Shown: positions 19,457 through 27,482 of the stretch, in pieces | Layout of the letters: each line of letters starts with the position of its first letter | How positions within the stretch are numbered: position 1 is the first letter of the stretch | Assembly (NCBI GenBank): GCA_028291055.1 | Contig: JAQGIP010000027.1 | Span: 1 to 64,000 of the forward strand | Direction: 5' to 3' | Length of the DNA: 64,000 nucleotides | Source: Caulobacter sp. | GTDB taxonomy: Bacteria > Pseudomonadota > Alphaproteobacteria > Caulobacterales > Caulobacteraceae | Translations under genes and position numbers: made by a program | The notes under the pieces: model-generated | Told to the model about the DNA's origin: nothing | The model's input: the letters and a program-made list of their open reading frames with translations, nothing else | Database searches by the model: none

Positions 19457-20542
19457 ATGGCGCGTATCACGCTAAGACAACTTCTGGACCATGCCGCCGA
19501 GCACAGCTACGGCGTGCCCGCGTTCAACATCAACAATATGGAACAGGGACTGGCGATCCTCGAGGCCGCCGACATGACCGGCAGCCCGGTGATCATCCAG
19601 GCCAGCCGGGGTGCGCGGCAATACGCCAACGACATCATCCTGGCCAAGCTGATCGACGGCCTGGTGGAACTCTATCCGCACATCCCGATCTGCATGCACC
19701 AGGACCACGGCAACAACGAAGCCACCTGCATCACCGCCATCCAGAACGGATTCACCAGCGTGATGATGGACGGCAGCCTGATGGCCGACGCCAAGACCCC
19801 GGCCAGCTATGAGTACAACGTCGACGTCACCAAGCGCGTCTGCGACATCGCCCACTGGGTCGGCGCCTCCGTCGAGGGCGAACTGGGCGTGCTGGGCAGC
19901 CTCGAAACCGGCATGGGCGAGAAGGAAGACGGCCACGGCTTCGAGGGCGTGCTCGGCCACGACCAGCTGCTGACCGATCCGGATCAGGCCGTGGACTTCG
20001 TCGAGAAGACCGGCGTCGATGCGCTCGCCATCGCCATGGGCACCAGCCACGGCGCCTACAAGTTTACCAGGAAGCCTGACGGCGACGTCCTGGCCATGGG
20101 CGTGATCGAGGAGATCCACCGCCGCCTGCCCAACACCCACCTGGTGATGCATGGCTCCTCGTCCATCCCTCAGGATCTGCAGGACATCATCAACAAATAC
20201 GGCGGCGACCTGACCCAGACCTGGGGCGTGCCGATCGAAGAGATCCAGCGCGGCATCAAGCACGGCGTGCGCAAGATCAACGTCGACACCGACAACCGCC
20301 TGGCCATGACCGGCGCCATCCGCAAGGTGTTCGCCGAGAACCCCGAGGAATTCGACCCGCGCAAATATCTGAAGCCCGCCATGGAAGCCATGCGCGCGGT
20401 CTGCAAGGCGCGCTTCGAGGAGTTCGGGGCGTCGGGCCACGCCGACAAGATCAAGGTGGTGCCGCAGGCCGCCATGGCCAAGCGCTACGCCGCAGGGACC
20501 TATGCGCCGAAGATGGGCATCACCAAGCAGGCGGCGGAGTAG
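19457..20542 (+). CDS. fba: Class II fructose-1,6-bisphosphate aldolase (Calvin-cycle subtype)
   Basis: The enzyme is a Zn-dependent aldolase cleaving or forming fructose-1,6-bisphosphate, and in this subtype also sedoheptulose bisphosphate. The 361-residue product has [19 protein letters not shown] (zinc His and catalytic Asp), [18 protein letters not shown] and the phosphate-site [12 protein letters not shown]. It ends the tkt-gap-pgk-fba series. No carboxylase gene is in the window, so a Calvin-cycle role is not implied. It converges with the toxin gene three bases away. Confidence 0.97.
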   Translation: MARITLRQLLDHAAEHSYGVPAFNINNMEQGLAILEAADMTGSPVIIQASRGARQYANDIILAKLIDGLVELYPHIPICMHQDHGNNEATCITAIQNGFTSVMMDGSLMADAKTPASYEYNVDVTKRVCDIAHWVGASVEGELGVLGSLETGMGEKEDGHGFEGVLGHDQLLTDPDQAVDFVEKTGVDALAIAMGTSHGAYKFTRKPDGDVLAMGVIEEIHRRLPNTHLVMHGSSSIPQDLQDIINKYGGDLTQTWGVPIEEIQRGIKHGVRKINVDTDNRLAMTGAIRKVFAENPEEFDPRKYLKPAMEAMRAVCKARFEEFGASGHADKIKVVPQAAMAKRYAAGTYAPKMGITKQAAE

Positions 20543-20545
20543 GCT

Positions 20546-20932
20546 CTACCAGAGCCTCAGGACACCGAAGCCGTCGAACACGGCTTCATTGGACACCAGA
20601 GTCATCCCTTCGATCTGCGCTTGAGCAATCAGCAGCCGGTCGAAGGGATCTTTGTGTGGGATGAGCAGCGAACCGGCGCGGCTGGCATGTTCAAGGGTGA
20701 TGGGCAGCGTTTCGAAGCCCTCTTCTTCAATTTCCGGTCCGAAGTTTCGCGCAAGCAATTCAGCTTGGGGCAGCTTACCGATGCGGAATTTCGTGGTCAC
20801 TTCCATAGCACTGACGGCGCTCACGAAGATCTCGTTCGCATCCTCGGCAATGGCTTCATAAGCGCGCCTTGAGAGCGCGCCGTCGTTCATCACCCACCAG
20901 ATGAGCGCATGCGTGTCGAGGAGCAGCCTCAA
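20546..20932 (-). CDS. PIN-domain toxin, VapC-like
   Basis: PIN-domain toxins are Mg-dependent RNases. The 128-residue product (TTG start at 20932) opens with the typical MRLLLDTHALIWW, then VSAVSAMEV and KDPFDRLLIAQA, supplying three of the acidic active-site residues. The fourth is usually in a TxD/SxD motif; here it reads SNEAVF, so Glu or the later Asp may substitute. The TTG overlaps the antitoxin stop (TTGA). An ATG at 20950 would add six residues inside the antitoxin gene and is less typical. Confidence 0.88.
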   Translation of the reverse strand: MRLLLDTHALIWWVMNDGALSRRAYEAIAEDANEIFVSAVSAMEVTTKFRIGKLPQAELLARNFGPEIEEEGFETLPITLEHASRAGSLLIPHKDPFDRLLIAQAQIEGMTLVSNEAVFDGFGVLRLW

Positions 20933-21165
20933 TCGCCCTCGCCATTCCAAAGCGCGAGTTCGTCATCCGGCAACCGCTCGAAGAACGCGTCCGTCAGAAC
21001 AATCTGACCCTTCAGCCTACCGGCCTGCCGTTTCGCTTTGGGCTTCATAGGTACGAGCTTGGCGACCGGCGTGTTGCCGCGCGAAATCACGATCTCTTCG
21101 CCAGCCTCGGCCTGAGCGATGAGCTTGGAAAGATTGGTCTTGGCCTGATGGATGGTGACGACCAT
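20929..21165 (-). CDS. Phd/YefM-type antitoxin
   Basis: Such antitoxins bind the toxin through the C-terminus and the operon promoter through the N-terminus. The 78-residue product starts at the ATG preceded by AAGGAGA, giving VVTIHQAKTNLSKLIAQAEAG followed by VISRGNTPVAKLVP, which matches the Phd/YefM DNA-binding fold. The C-terminal half (ALWNGEGD end) is presumably the toxin-neutralising part. It is translationally coupled to the PIN toxin. The flanking base composition does not suggest recent insertion. Confidence 0.88.
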   Translation of the reverse strand: MVVTIHQAKTNLSKLIAQAEAGEEIVISRGNTPVAKLVPMKPKAKRQAGRLKGQIVLTDAFFERLPDDELALWNGEGD

Positions 21166-21222
21166 GGCGATCTCCTTAGCTAACAACTTAGCTAGGCGAC
21201 CATTCCGGTGCAATCCCCGGGT

Positions 21223-21798
21223 TTAGTGAACGGTCGGCGTCGTGGCCGTGCCCGCCACGCCCTTCCACAGGCGCTCGGCGGCGACGCTGGCCATGCTGAT
21301 CCAGCCGGCGTAGGGCGCGGTCAGGGTGGAATTGGGGGCCTTCACCTTGCTGGCTTCCCAGGCGTAGGCGGCCGTGGCGCCCACCGAGGCGGCGGTGGCC
21401 AGGGTCTGGCCGCCGAGACGGCGCGGCCCCCAGGCCATCCACAGGGCGTTGAAGCCCTGGATCAGGCCCCACAGGGTCAGCGCCTTGGAGCGCTGCGGGC
21501 TGGCCGGCGCGTTCCAGATCTTTATGCCCGACAGGGTCAGCGCCATGTAGAGCGGCGGCCACAGCATGGCGACCAGGGCATTGGGACGCTCCGCCCCCTT
21601 GCCCCAGTAGTGGCCATATTCGCCCTCGGATTCGGGGTCTTCCGGGATGTGGGCCACATGGCGCGAGACCAGGTTGGCGGTGATCACCGCCGCCGCCGCC
21701 AGGCCAAGGCCGATGGCGATGTTGCCGGCCGCCTTGCCACGCAGGTGGGAGGCATAGGTCGGCGCGCCGTGGGTCGGCCGTGACAGATCAGCGTGCAT
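21223..21798 (-). CDS. TspO/MBR-related membrane protein
   Basis: TspO-type proteins are five-helix tryptophan-rich membrane proteins that bind tetrapyrroles. This 191-residue product has helices at about 24-44, 70-90, 100-120, 127-146 and 155-175. Features matching the family are WPPLYMALTLSGIKIW, QGFNALWMAWGP and the last-helix PYAGWISMA. Similarity is partial and the N-terminal helix is followed by a charged loop not typical of TspO, so it may be a distant relative. It lies beside the iron-storage genes, divergent from nothing and not overlapping. Confidence 0.6.
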   Translation of the reverse strand: MHADLSRPTHGAPTYASHLRGKAAGNIAIGLGLAAAAVITANLVSRHVAHIPEDPESEGEYGHYWGKGAERPNALVAMLWPPLYMALTLSGIKIWNAPASPQRSKALTLWGLIQGFNALWMAWGPRRLGGQTLATAASVGATAAYAWEASKVKAPNSTLTAPYAGWISMASVAAERLWKGVAGTATTPTVH

Positions 21799-21884
21799 GC
21801 AAACTCTCCACCCATCTCAACCGAAGACAAACGGCAGGCCCCGGCCTTGGTTCCGGCCCAGCTTGGCCGGAGATGAAGCTTAGC

Positions 21885-22367
21885 CTATCCGCCTTCCAAT
21901 TCGCCTAACGCGCTTTGCAGATAGTTCTGCTCGCCCAGCGACGCCACCAGCATCAGCTGGGTTTCGAGGAAGTCGATATGCTCCTCGGTGTCCTTCAGGA
22001 TCTCCTTGAAGATCTCGCGGCTGACGTAGTCGTGGGTGGCTTCCGCCGCCGAGATGCCCTCGATCAGGGTCACCCGCCCCCCGGTTTCCACCGACAGGTC
22101 GGCGCCCAGGCATTCGGGCACGCTCTCGCCGATCTTCAGCTTGTTCAGGTCCTGCAGGTTGGGCAGGCCGTCCAGGAACAGGATGCGTTTGATCAGCTTG
22201 TCGGCGTGTTTCATCTCGCCGATCGACTCGTCATAGGTGATCTTGCCCAGGCGCGCGAAGCCCCAGTTCTGGTACATCCGCGCATGCAGGAAGTACTGGT
22301 TGACCGCCGTCAGCTCGTTGGTCAGCACCTTGTTGAGAAGCGCGATGATCGCCTTGTCGCCCTGCAT
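21885..22367 (-). CDS. bfr: Bacterioferritin
   Basis: Bfr is a 24-mer haem-containing iron store. The start at 22367 follows AAAGGAG and gives the normal 160 residues; a longer frame is not needed. Ferroxidase ligands are in place: Glu18 (LTNELTAVNQY), Glu51 and His54 with haem-ligand Met52 (GEMKHADKL), and the C-terminal EEHIDFLETQL. It is downstream of bfd on the same strand, with a hairpin repeat between them. Iron control through the Fur-like site upstream of bfd is plausible. Confidence 0.97.
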   Translation of the reverse strand: MQGDKAIIALLNKVLTNELTAVNQYFLHARMYQNWGFARLGKITYDESIGEMKHADKLIKRILFLDGLPNLQDLNKLKIGESVPECLGADLSVETGGRVTLIEGISAAEATHDYVSREIFKEILKDTEEHIDFLETQLMLVASLGEQNYLQSALGELEGG

Positions 22368-22465
22368 CACGGTCTCCTTTTTGCGCAAGATTCGCCGCAA
22401 CGTGAGCCATAGGACCCACGCCTTCAACGCCTATGTCTGCGAGTGTTTCGCGGTCTCAAAAATTG

Positions 22466-22505
22466 TCCTCCCCAGCCGGATCGCTTGGGCGATCCTGGGG
22501 AGGAT
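22466..22505. repeat. Short CCTCCCCA hairpin (copy 3) between bfd and bfr
   Basis: TCCTCCCCAG and CTGGGGAGGA pair around an inner GGATCGC / GCGATCC stem. It is a compact form of the larger elements at 12841 and 40999 and shares their right-hand end. It starts five bases after the bfd stop, and could terminate or protect the bfd message. Confidence 0.75.
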
Positions 22506-22510
22506 GGTCG

Positions 22511-22696
22511 CTACTCGGCCGCGTAGCGCAGGCTCTGCTGGTTCTCGTCGATCATCTGGCGCATTTCGCAGACGCAGCGGGCGCATTGCGCCTTGCACTG
22601 GTGAGCGCGGAACACATCGGCGGGCTTGCACGCGCCGGCGTCGATCGCCGCGCGGACCTGACGTTCCCGGATGCCGTTGCAGTTACAGACGTACAA
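22511..22696 (-). CDS. bfd: Bacterioferritin-associated ferredoxin
   Basis: Bfd carries a [2Fe-2S] cluster and reduces Bfr to release iron. The 61-residue product has the family's four cysteines, in YVCNCNGI and CKAQCARC. I chose TTG at 22696 because it gives the canonical MYVCNCNG start and GGTGGGG lies five bases upstream; TTG 22711 or GTG 22708 would add a few residues. A Fur-box-like site lies 22 bases upstream. bfr is next on the strand. Confidence 0.9.
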   Translation of the reverse strand: MYVCNCNGIRERQVRAAIDAGACKPADVFRAHQCKAQCARCVCEMRQMIDENQQSLRYAAE

Positions 22697-22717
22697 AGGT
22701 CGCCCCACCAACGAGTG

Positions 22718-22732
22718 TGATAGTCATTCTCA
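22718..22732 (-). promoter_or_regulatory. Fur-box-like operator upstream of bfd
   Basis: TGATAGTCATTCTCA (plus strand) matches the 7-1-7 Fur consensus TGATAATNATTATCA at most positions. It is placed just before the bfd start, where iron-replete Fur could block transcription of bfd-bfr. The regulator (Fur, Irr or RirA-type) is not decided by sequence alone. Confidence 0.6.
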
Positions 22733-22901
22733 TGTAGCACATGCGAACGCCGTTGCAACTCATTTGCAAGTGGTGGGCCAGGGAATCTTGTCGCGGCGTG
22801 GGCGCGGCGGCTCGCCCATGCGGCGGAATGTCGCGAAGACCTTTGCAAAGCTTGAGCGTTCAGGGTGTCGGGCGCACGAAGCGCGCGCCGCCAATCCCCA
22901 A

Positions 22902-22960
22902 GCCGCCTTCTTCGAAGGCGGCGTTGGACAACAGAAAGGCAAGAGCGCGCATGCGCTCTT
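22902..22960 (+). promoter_or_regulatory. Tandem hairpins in the cydA leader
   Basis: Two strong inverted repeats lie just before the cydA ribosome site. GCCGCCTTC-TTC-GAAGGCGGC (22902-22922) is a perfect 9-bp stem. AAGAGCGC-GCAT-GCGCTCTT (22941-22960) is a perfect 8-bp stem ending twelve bases before the ATG. Neither has a T-run. They could be protein-binding dyads or RNA structures affecting cydA translation. Confidence 0.5.
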
Positions 22961-22972
22961 GAGGGGGCAGCC

Positions 22973-24394
22973 ATGGACTTCGACGCCCTACTGCTGTCGC
23001 GACTGCAATTTGCCTTCACGATCGCCTTCCACATCATCTTCCCGGCCTTCACCATCGGCCTGGCCAGCTATCTGGCGGTGCTGGAGGGGCTGTGGCTCTA
23101 CACCCGGCGCGAGGTGTTCAAGACCCTCTACCTGTTCTGGCTGAAGGTCTTCGCGCTCTCCTTCGGCATGGGCGTCGTCTCCGGCGTGGTGATGTCCTAC
23201 GAGTTCGGGACCAACTGGAGCGCCTTCTCCGTCAAGGCCGCGCCGATCATGGGGCCGCTGCTGGCCTTCGAGGTGCTGGCCGCCTTCTTCCTGGAGGCCT
23301 CCTTCCTGGGCGTGATGCTGTTCGGCTGGAAGAAGGTGGGGCCCAAGCTCCACTTCGCCGCCACCTGCCTGGTGGCCTTCGGCACGCTGACCTCCGCCTT
23401 CTGGATCATCTCCGCCAACAGCTGGATGCAGCACCCGGCCGGCTACATGGTGCTGGCCGACGGCCGGCTGGCGGCCAGCGACTGGATGGCGGCGATCTTC
23501 TCGCCCAGCTTCCCCAACCGCCTGGCCCACATGGTGCTGGCCGCCTATCTGACCACCTCGCTGGTGGTGGGCGGGGCCAGCGCCTGGATACTGCTGAAGG
23601 ATCCGACCCAGCCGGAATCCAAGATGGCCCTGCGCATGGCCATCGGCATGTTCGCCATCGTGGCGCCCCTGCAACTGGTCGTCGGCGACCTCTCCGGCAA
23701 GCAGGTCGAACAGCTGCAGCCCGCCAAGCTGGCCGCCATCGAGGCCTTCTGGGAGACGCGGCCCGCGCAGCCCTTCCACGCCGTCGCCTGGCCCGACCGC
23801 AAGATCGAAGCCAATCGCTGGGAACTTTCCATCCCGGGCCTCGGCAGTTGGATCACCACCGGCCGCACCGACGCCGTGGTGAAGGGATTGAAGGACTTCC
23901 CCAAGGCCGACCGCCCGCCGGTCTTCCTGGTCTTCTGGGCCTTCCGGGTGATGGTGGGGCTGGGCGTCGCCATGATCGGCCTGGGCGCCTGGGGCGTCGT
24001 CCTGATGTTCCGGGGCGGACCGGAGCGATCACGCCTCTATCTGCGCGCCACCACGCTGATGGGCCCCGCCGGCTTCGTGGCCGTCATCTCCGGCTGGATC
24101 GTGGCCGAGGTCGGCCGCCAGCCCTGGGTCATCTACGGCATCATGCGCACCGCCGACGGCGTCTCACCGGTGAAGGTCGGCGCGGTGTCGGCTTCGCTGC
24201 TGGCCTTCATGCTGGTCTACGCCGTCGTCTTCAGTGTCGGCGGCCTCTACATCCTGCGTCTGTTCGCGGCGGGTCCGGCGCTCGCCGGGCTCCAGGAGCC
24301 GGCGCCCGGCCTTGCCCGAGCCCCCGGATCGGCGCTGTCCGCCGCGCCCGATGAGGGCGAGCTGGAAGCCGATCCCAGAGAGGGAGACGCGTGA
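22973..24394 (+). CDS. cydA: Cytochrome bd-type quinol oxidase subunit I (cyanide-insensitive type)
   Basis: Subunit I holds the haems and oxidises quinol while reducing oxygen. The 473-residue product starts MDFDALLLSRLQF after a GAGGGGG ribosome site. It has the haem-ligand His near residue 20 (AFTIAFHIIFP), the second His in NRLAHMVLAAY, and GWIVAEVGRQPW. The quinol loop is short, as in CioA-type oxidases. Nine or so membrane helices are evident. The C-terminal 40 residues are Pro/Ala-rich. Its TGA overlaps the cydB ATG. Confidence 0.93.
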   Translation: MDFDALLLSRLQFAFTIAFHIIFPAFTIGLASYLAVLEGLWLYTRREVFKTLYLFWLKVFALSFGMGVVSGVVMSYEFGTNWSAFSVKAAPIMGPLLAFEVLAAFFLEASFLGVMLFGWKKVGPKLHFAATCLVAFGTLTSAFWIISANSWMQHPAGYMVLADGRLAASDWMAAIFSPSFPNRLAHMVLAAYLTTSLVVGGASAWILLKDPTQPESKMALRMAIGMFAIVAPLQLVVGDLSGKQVEQLQPAKLAAIEAFWETRPAQPFHAVAWPDRKIEANRWELSIPGLGSWITTGRTDAVVKGLKDFPKADRPPVFLVFWAFRVMVGLGVAMIGLGAWGVVLMFRGGPERSRLYLRATTLMGPAGFVAVISGWIVAEVGRQPWVIYGIMRTADGVSPVKVGAVSASLLAFMLVYAVVFSVGGLYILRLFAAGPALAGLQEPAPGLARAPGSALSAAPDEGELEADPREGDA

Positions 24395-25419
24395 TGAGCC
24401 TCGACCTGCCCCTCATCTGGGTCACCCTGATCGCCGTGGCGGTCATGCTCTATGTGCTGCTCGACGGCTTCGACCTCGGCATCGGCATCCTGTTTCCCTT
24501 CGCCCGCTCCGACGAAGACCGCGACACCATGATGGCCGCCATCGCCCCGGTATGGGACGGCAACGAGACCTGGCTCGTCCTCGGCGGCGGCGGGCTGCTG
24601 GCCGCCTTCCCGGCGGCCTACGCCGTGGTGATGCCCGCCTTCTATCTGCCCATCATGCTGATGCTGATGGCGCTGATCCTGCGCGGCGTAGCCTTTGAGT
24701 TCCGCCTGCACGGGCGCAAGCGCGGCAAACCCTTCTGGACGGCCGCCTTCGCCGGCGGCTCCTTCCTGGCCGCGATCGCCCAGGGGTTGGTGCTGGGCGG
24801 CTTCATCCAGGGCGTGACGGTCCGCAACGGCGCCTTCGCGGGCGGTCCCTTCGATTGGCTCAGCCCCTACAGCATCCTCACCGCCGCCGGCGTGGTGGCC
24901 GGCTATGCGCTGCTGGGGGCCGGCTGGCTGGTCTGGAAGAGCGAGGGCGAGCTGCACGGCGACGGACTCCGCTGGGCCCGGCGCGCGCTGGTCGCGGTGG
25001 CCGCCCTGCTGGGCGCCGTCAGCCTGGCGACCCTGATCGTCCATCCCCAGATCGCCGCCCGATGGGGGCTCGGCCATCCGGGCGTCGACATCGCGCGGCT
25101 GGCGGTCCACCTGCCCATCCCGCTGCTCGGCCTGGCCGGGCTGGCGCTGGCCGGCTGGGGCGTTTGGAAGGGCTCCCACCGCCTGCCCTTCGCGGGCGGG
25201 GCGGTCGTCTTCCTGTCCGGCTATCTGGGGCTGGCCGTCAGCTTCTTTCCCTATGTGGTCCCCTACGCCCTGACCTTCCGCCAGGCCGCCAACGTCGACA
25301 GCGCGCTCAGCCTGATGCTGATCGGCATCGTCATCCTGCTCCCGGCCATCCTGGGCTACACCGTGTGGGTCTATTGGCTGTTCAGGGGAAAGGCGCCGGC
25401 CGGTGGCGGTTACCATTGA
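24394..25419 (+). CDS. cydB: Cytochrome bd-type quinol oxidase subunit II
   Basis: Subunit II stabilises the haem subunit in the inner membrane. The 341-residue product has the family hallmarks LLDGFDLGIGILFPF, APVWDGNETWLVLGGGGLLAAFP near residue 50, LRGVAFEFR and a C-terminal GYTVWVYWLFRGKAP. The ATG at 24394 overlaps the cydA stop and follows an AGGGAGA ribosome site; a GTG three bases earlier is possible. A DUF2474 microprotein gene overlaps its 3' end. Confidence 0.95.
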   Translation: MSLDLPLIWVTLIAVAVMLYVLLDGFDLGIGILFPFARSDEDRDTMMAAIAPVWDGNETWLVLGGGGLLAAFPAAYAVVMPAFYLPIMLMLMALILRGVAFEFRLHGRKRGKPFWTAAFAGGSFLAAIAQGLVLGGFIQGVTVRNGAFAGGPFDWLSPYSILTAAGVVAGYALLGAGWLVWKSEGELHGDGLRWARRALVAVAALLGAVSLATLIVHPQIAARWGLGHPGVDIARLAVHLPIPLLGLAGLALAGWGVWKGSHRLPFAGGAVVFLSGYLGLAVSFFPYVVPYALTFRQAANVDSALSLMLIGIVILLPAILGYTVWVYWLFRGKAPAGGGYH

Positions 25420-25561
25420 ACCCCAGGGTCCGCCCGGGCCCGATGAGCCGCCCACGCCCCTGATCCAGCGGCTGGCCTGGTTCGTGGGCATCGCGTTCGC
25501 CGCCGCGCTGGCCACGGCCATGGTCGCCTATGCGCTCAAGGCGCTGTTGCCGGCCCACTGA
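25403..25561 (+). CDS. DUF2474 microprotein, CydX-like
   Basis: The 52-residue product starts at a GTG inside the last codons of cydB, in another frame. A Pro-rich head is followed by [20 protein letters not shown], a single membrane helix, then YALKALL. This matches DUF2474 proteins, which are encoded after CioAB-type oxidase genes and are thought to act as small accessory subunits like CydX. It is too short for most gene finders. The overlap supports cotranslation with cydB. Confidence 0.8.
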   Translation: MAVTIEPQGPPGPDEPPTPLIQRLAWFVGIAFAAALATAMVAYALKALLPAH

Positions 25562-25580
25562 TCCGGCTATTTCAGGCCCC

Positions 25581-26231
25581 ATGAAAGCCGACTGCCGCCT
25601 CTATCTGATCACCCCGCCCAGCCTGACCGACCTGGCCGGCTTCGCCCACACCCTGGCCCAGGCGCTGGAGGCGGGCGACGTGGCGGCCCTGCAGATCCGC
25701 CTGAAGGATGCGCCCGACGACGTCATCGCCGCCGCGGTCGATGTGCTTTCGCCGGTCTGCCTGTCGCGCGACGTGGCCGTCATCCTCAACGACCGCCCCG
25801 ACCTCGCCGCGCGGCTGGGCTGCGATGGCGTGCATGTGGGCCAGGAGGACGCCTCCTATGACGAGGCGCGCCGGGCGATGGGCAAGGACAGGATGGTCGG
25901 CGTCACCTGCCACGACAGCCGCCACCTGGCCATGGAGGCCGCCGAGGCGGGGGCCGACTATGTGGCCTTCGGCGCCTTCTATCCCACCGCCACCAAGGAC
26001 GCCCCCACACAGGCCGAGCCGGACATCCTCACCATCTGGCAGGAGACAATGCAGACCCCCTGCGTCGCCATCGGCGGCATCACCGTGGCCAACGTCCAGC
26101 CCTTGGTCGTGGCCGGCGCGGACTTCGTGGCGGTGTCCGCCGGCGTCTGGTCCCACGCCCAGGGTCCGGCCGCCGCCGTGGCCGCCTTCAACGCCGGGAT
26201 CGCGGCGGGGCTGAAGGCGCGCGCAAGCTAG
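25581..26231 (+). CDS. thiE: Thiamine phosphate synthase
   Basis: ThiE joins the pyrimidine and thiazole phosphates to make thiamine phosphate. The 216-residue product is a TIM barrel with [18 protein letters not shown] (pyrophosphate-binding Arg/Lys), [40 protein letters not shown] and [10 protein letters not shown]. All main active-site motifs are present, although CHDS replaces the usual SxH/T. The start at 25581 lies 19 bases after the cyd microprotein. No other thiamine genes are nearby. Confidence 0.92.
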   Translation: MKADCRLYLITPPSLTDLAGFAHTLAQALEAGDVAALQIRLKDAPDDVIAAAVDVLSPVCLSRDVAVILNDRPDLAARLGCDGVHVGQEDASYDEARRAMGKDRMVGVTCHDSRHLAMEAAEAGADYVAFGAFYPTATKDAPTQAEPDILTIWQETMQTPCVAIGGITVANVQPLVVAGADFVAVSAGVWSHAQGPAAAVAAFNAGIAAGLKARAS

Positions 26232-26260
26232 GCCGCAAACGATTATGGCTTGATTGCGGC
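26232..26260 (+). terminator. Possible hairpin after thiE
   Basis: GCCGCAA and TTGCGGC form a 7-bp stem with a 15-base loop starting just after the thiE stop. The following CCCCTATT is only weakly T-rich, so this is a tentative terminator. The rest of the 136-base gap is comparatively AT-rich and probably holds the promoter of the next gene. Confidence 0.3.
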
Positions 26261-26367
26261 CCCTATTGGGTTAGATATTGCTAAATCTCGCGGTCACGGT
26301 CCGCTGAGCGGTAAATATTACCAAAACTTCATTGTCCTCCGGCACGCCCTGGCCTTAGACCTTAGCC

Positions 26368-26688
26368 ATGCCTGGGGACATGGACAGCGGCTATTCTTCA
26401 GCGCCATTCGGGCGAGCCCCGCCCGTATCCGACGACCCGCCGATGTCGCGGCGCCTGCGCAATCGCCTCCACACCGCCGGCATCCACACCCTCGACGACC
26501 TGCGCCGCTATGTGGCCGCCGACGGCGGCTGGAACCGCCTCTGCGCCCGGCCCCAGATGGGCCCGCGCCTGATCGGCGAGGCCGCCGCCCTGTTGGGCCA
26601 ACGCAACCCCCTGCGACCCGAAGATCCGCCCACCGCACGCTGCCCTCATTGCGGCCACTGGATGGAGCCGGGACAGCACCCGGCCTGA
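26368..26688 (+). CDS. Small helix-hairpin-like protein with CxxC
   Basis: Function unknown. The 106-residue product has a disordered head (1-25), a helical core RRLRNRLHTAGIHTLDDLRRYV that resembles the helix-hairpin-helix/alpha-CTD type fold used to bind DNA, then LCARPQMGPRLIGEAAALLG, and a terminal CPHCGHWM that could be half of a zinc site. ATG at 26368 is used; an internal Met at residue 26 is an alternative start. Next is a secreted protein gene on the same strand. Confidence 0.55.
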   Translation: MPGDMDSGYSSAPFGRAPPVSDDPPMSRRLRNRLHTAGIHTLDDLRRYVAADGGWNRLCARPQMGPRLIGEAAALLGQRNPLRPEDPPTARCPHCGHWMEPGQHPA

Positions 26689-26757
26689 CCCTTGCCGCCC
26701 CGCGAACCGGGGCGTAGCGTTCGTTTCAGAGGAAACGAACATCGGGGGGGACTGAGC

Positions 26758-27159
26758 ATGCGTCTGCGGCTCGCAGTGTGCCTTGCGTGCTTCTTCGGCC
26801 TGGCCACCACGGCCGCCGCCGAAAACTGGAAGGCCGCGTCCGACGGGACGCTTTACGACACCGACTTTGTCCGCAAGGACGAGACCACCGGCCTGATCGT
26901 CCTGCGCATGGCGACCGGCGGCCGGGCCGGCGCGCCCTATGCCGGATGGCCGAAATCCAAGTCGCCGGTCATGCTCTATGCGGTGGACTGCGATAACGAC
27001 CAGTATCTGGACCTGGGCCTCGACTTCGACGGGACCCACGGCCTGCCCAAGGGCTGGCGCAAGACCGAGAAGGGCCCCGGCATCAAGGACGGCCTCGGCG
27101 CGGTGGGGCTTGCGGTGTGCGCGGGCAAGGACACCGTGCCGAAGGTGGCGCTGCCCTAG
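26758..27159 (+). CDS. Secreted hypothetical protein
   Basis: The 133-residue product begins with a signal peptide (MRLRLAVCLACFFGLATTAA, cleavage about residue 21). The mature part starts ENWKAASDGTLYDTDFVR and has two Cys (in AVDCDNDQY and AVCAGKD) that may form a disulfide in the periplasm. The fold resembles small beta proteins from surface-adhesion families, but I do not recognise it. ATG at 26758 is preferred because an upstream extension to 26692 lacks signal character. Confidence 0.65.
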   Translation: MRLRLAVCLACFFGLATTAAAENWKAASDGTLYDTDFVRKDETTGLIVLRMATGGRAGAPYAGWPKSKSPVMLYAVDCDNDQYLDLGLDFDGTHGLPKGWRKTEKGPGIKDGLGAVGLAVCAGKDTVPKVALP

Positions 27160-27324
27160 GCTCGAAGCCTCCAGCCGCCCGCGACGAGATCGGCAGGCAT
27201 CACCACGCCGCCATGACCGCCGCCCTCACCGGCGAGCTGGCGGCGCAGGCCGATCCGAAGGTGTTGATCAAGCTCCTGGCCCCGCTTTTCCAGCAGTTGT
27301 TGGACGGCTAGCCAGCCACGCGCG

Positions 27325-27365
27325 GTCCTCCCCAGCCGGGTCGCTTGGGCGACCCTGGGGAGGAC
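27325..27365. repeat. Short CCTCCCCA hairpin (copy 4)
   Basis: GTCCTCCCCAG and CTGGGGAGGAC flank an inner GGGTCGC / GCGACCC stem. It is nearly identical to the copy at 22466. The surrounding 323-base gap (27160-27482) before efp holds this element and probably the efp promoter; I see no convincing gene. Confidence 0.75.
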
Positions 27366-27482
27366 GCGCGCCAGCCTGGCTCGGCCTTCCAACATCCCCT
27401 CAGCCCCCTGCCTTGCCTTAAGCCCCCCTCGCCGTTAGGTTCCGCCGCCTTTCCGGCCCCCTGCCTCCTCCCCGCGAGCTCC

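Noticed and set aside
27213..27311. 32-residue frame MTAALTGELAAQ onward before efp
   Set aside because: No ribosome site, no family and no conserved feature; it is too weak to call.
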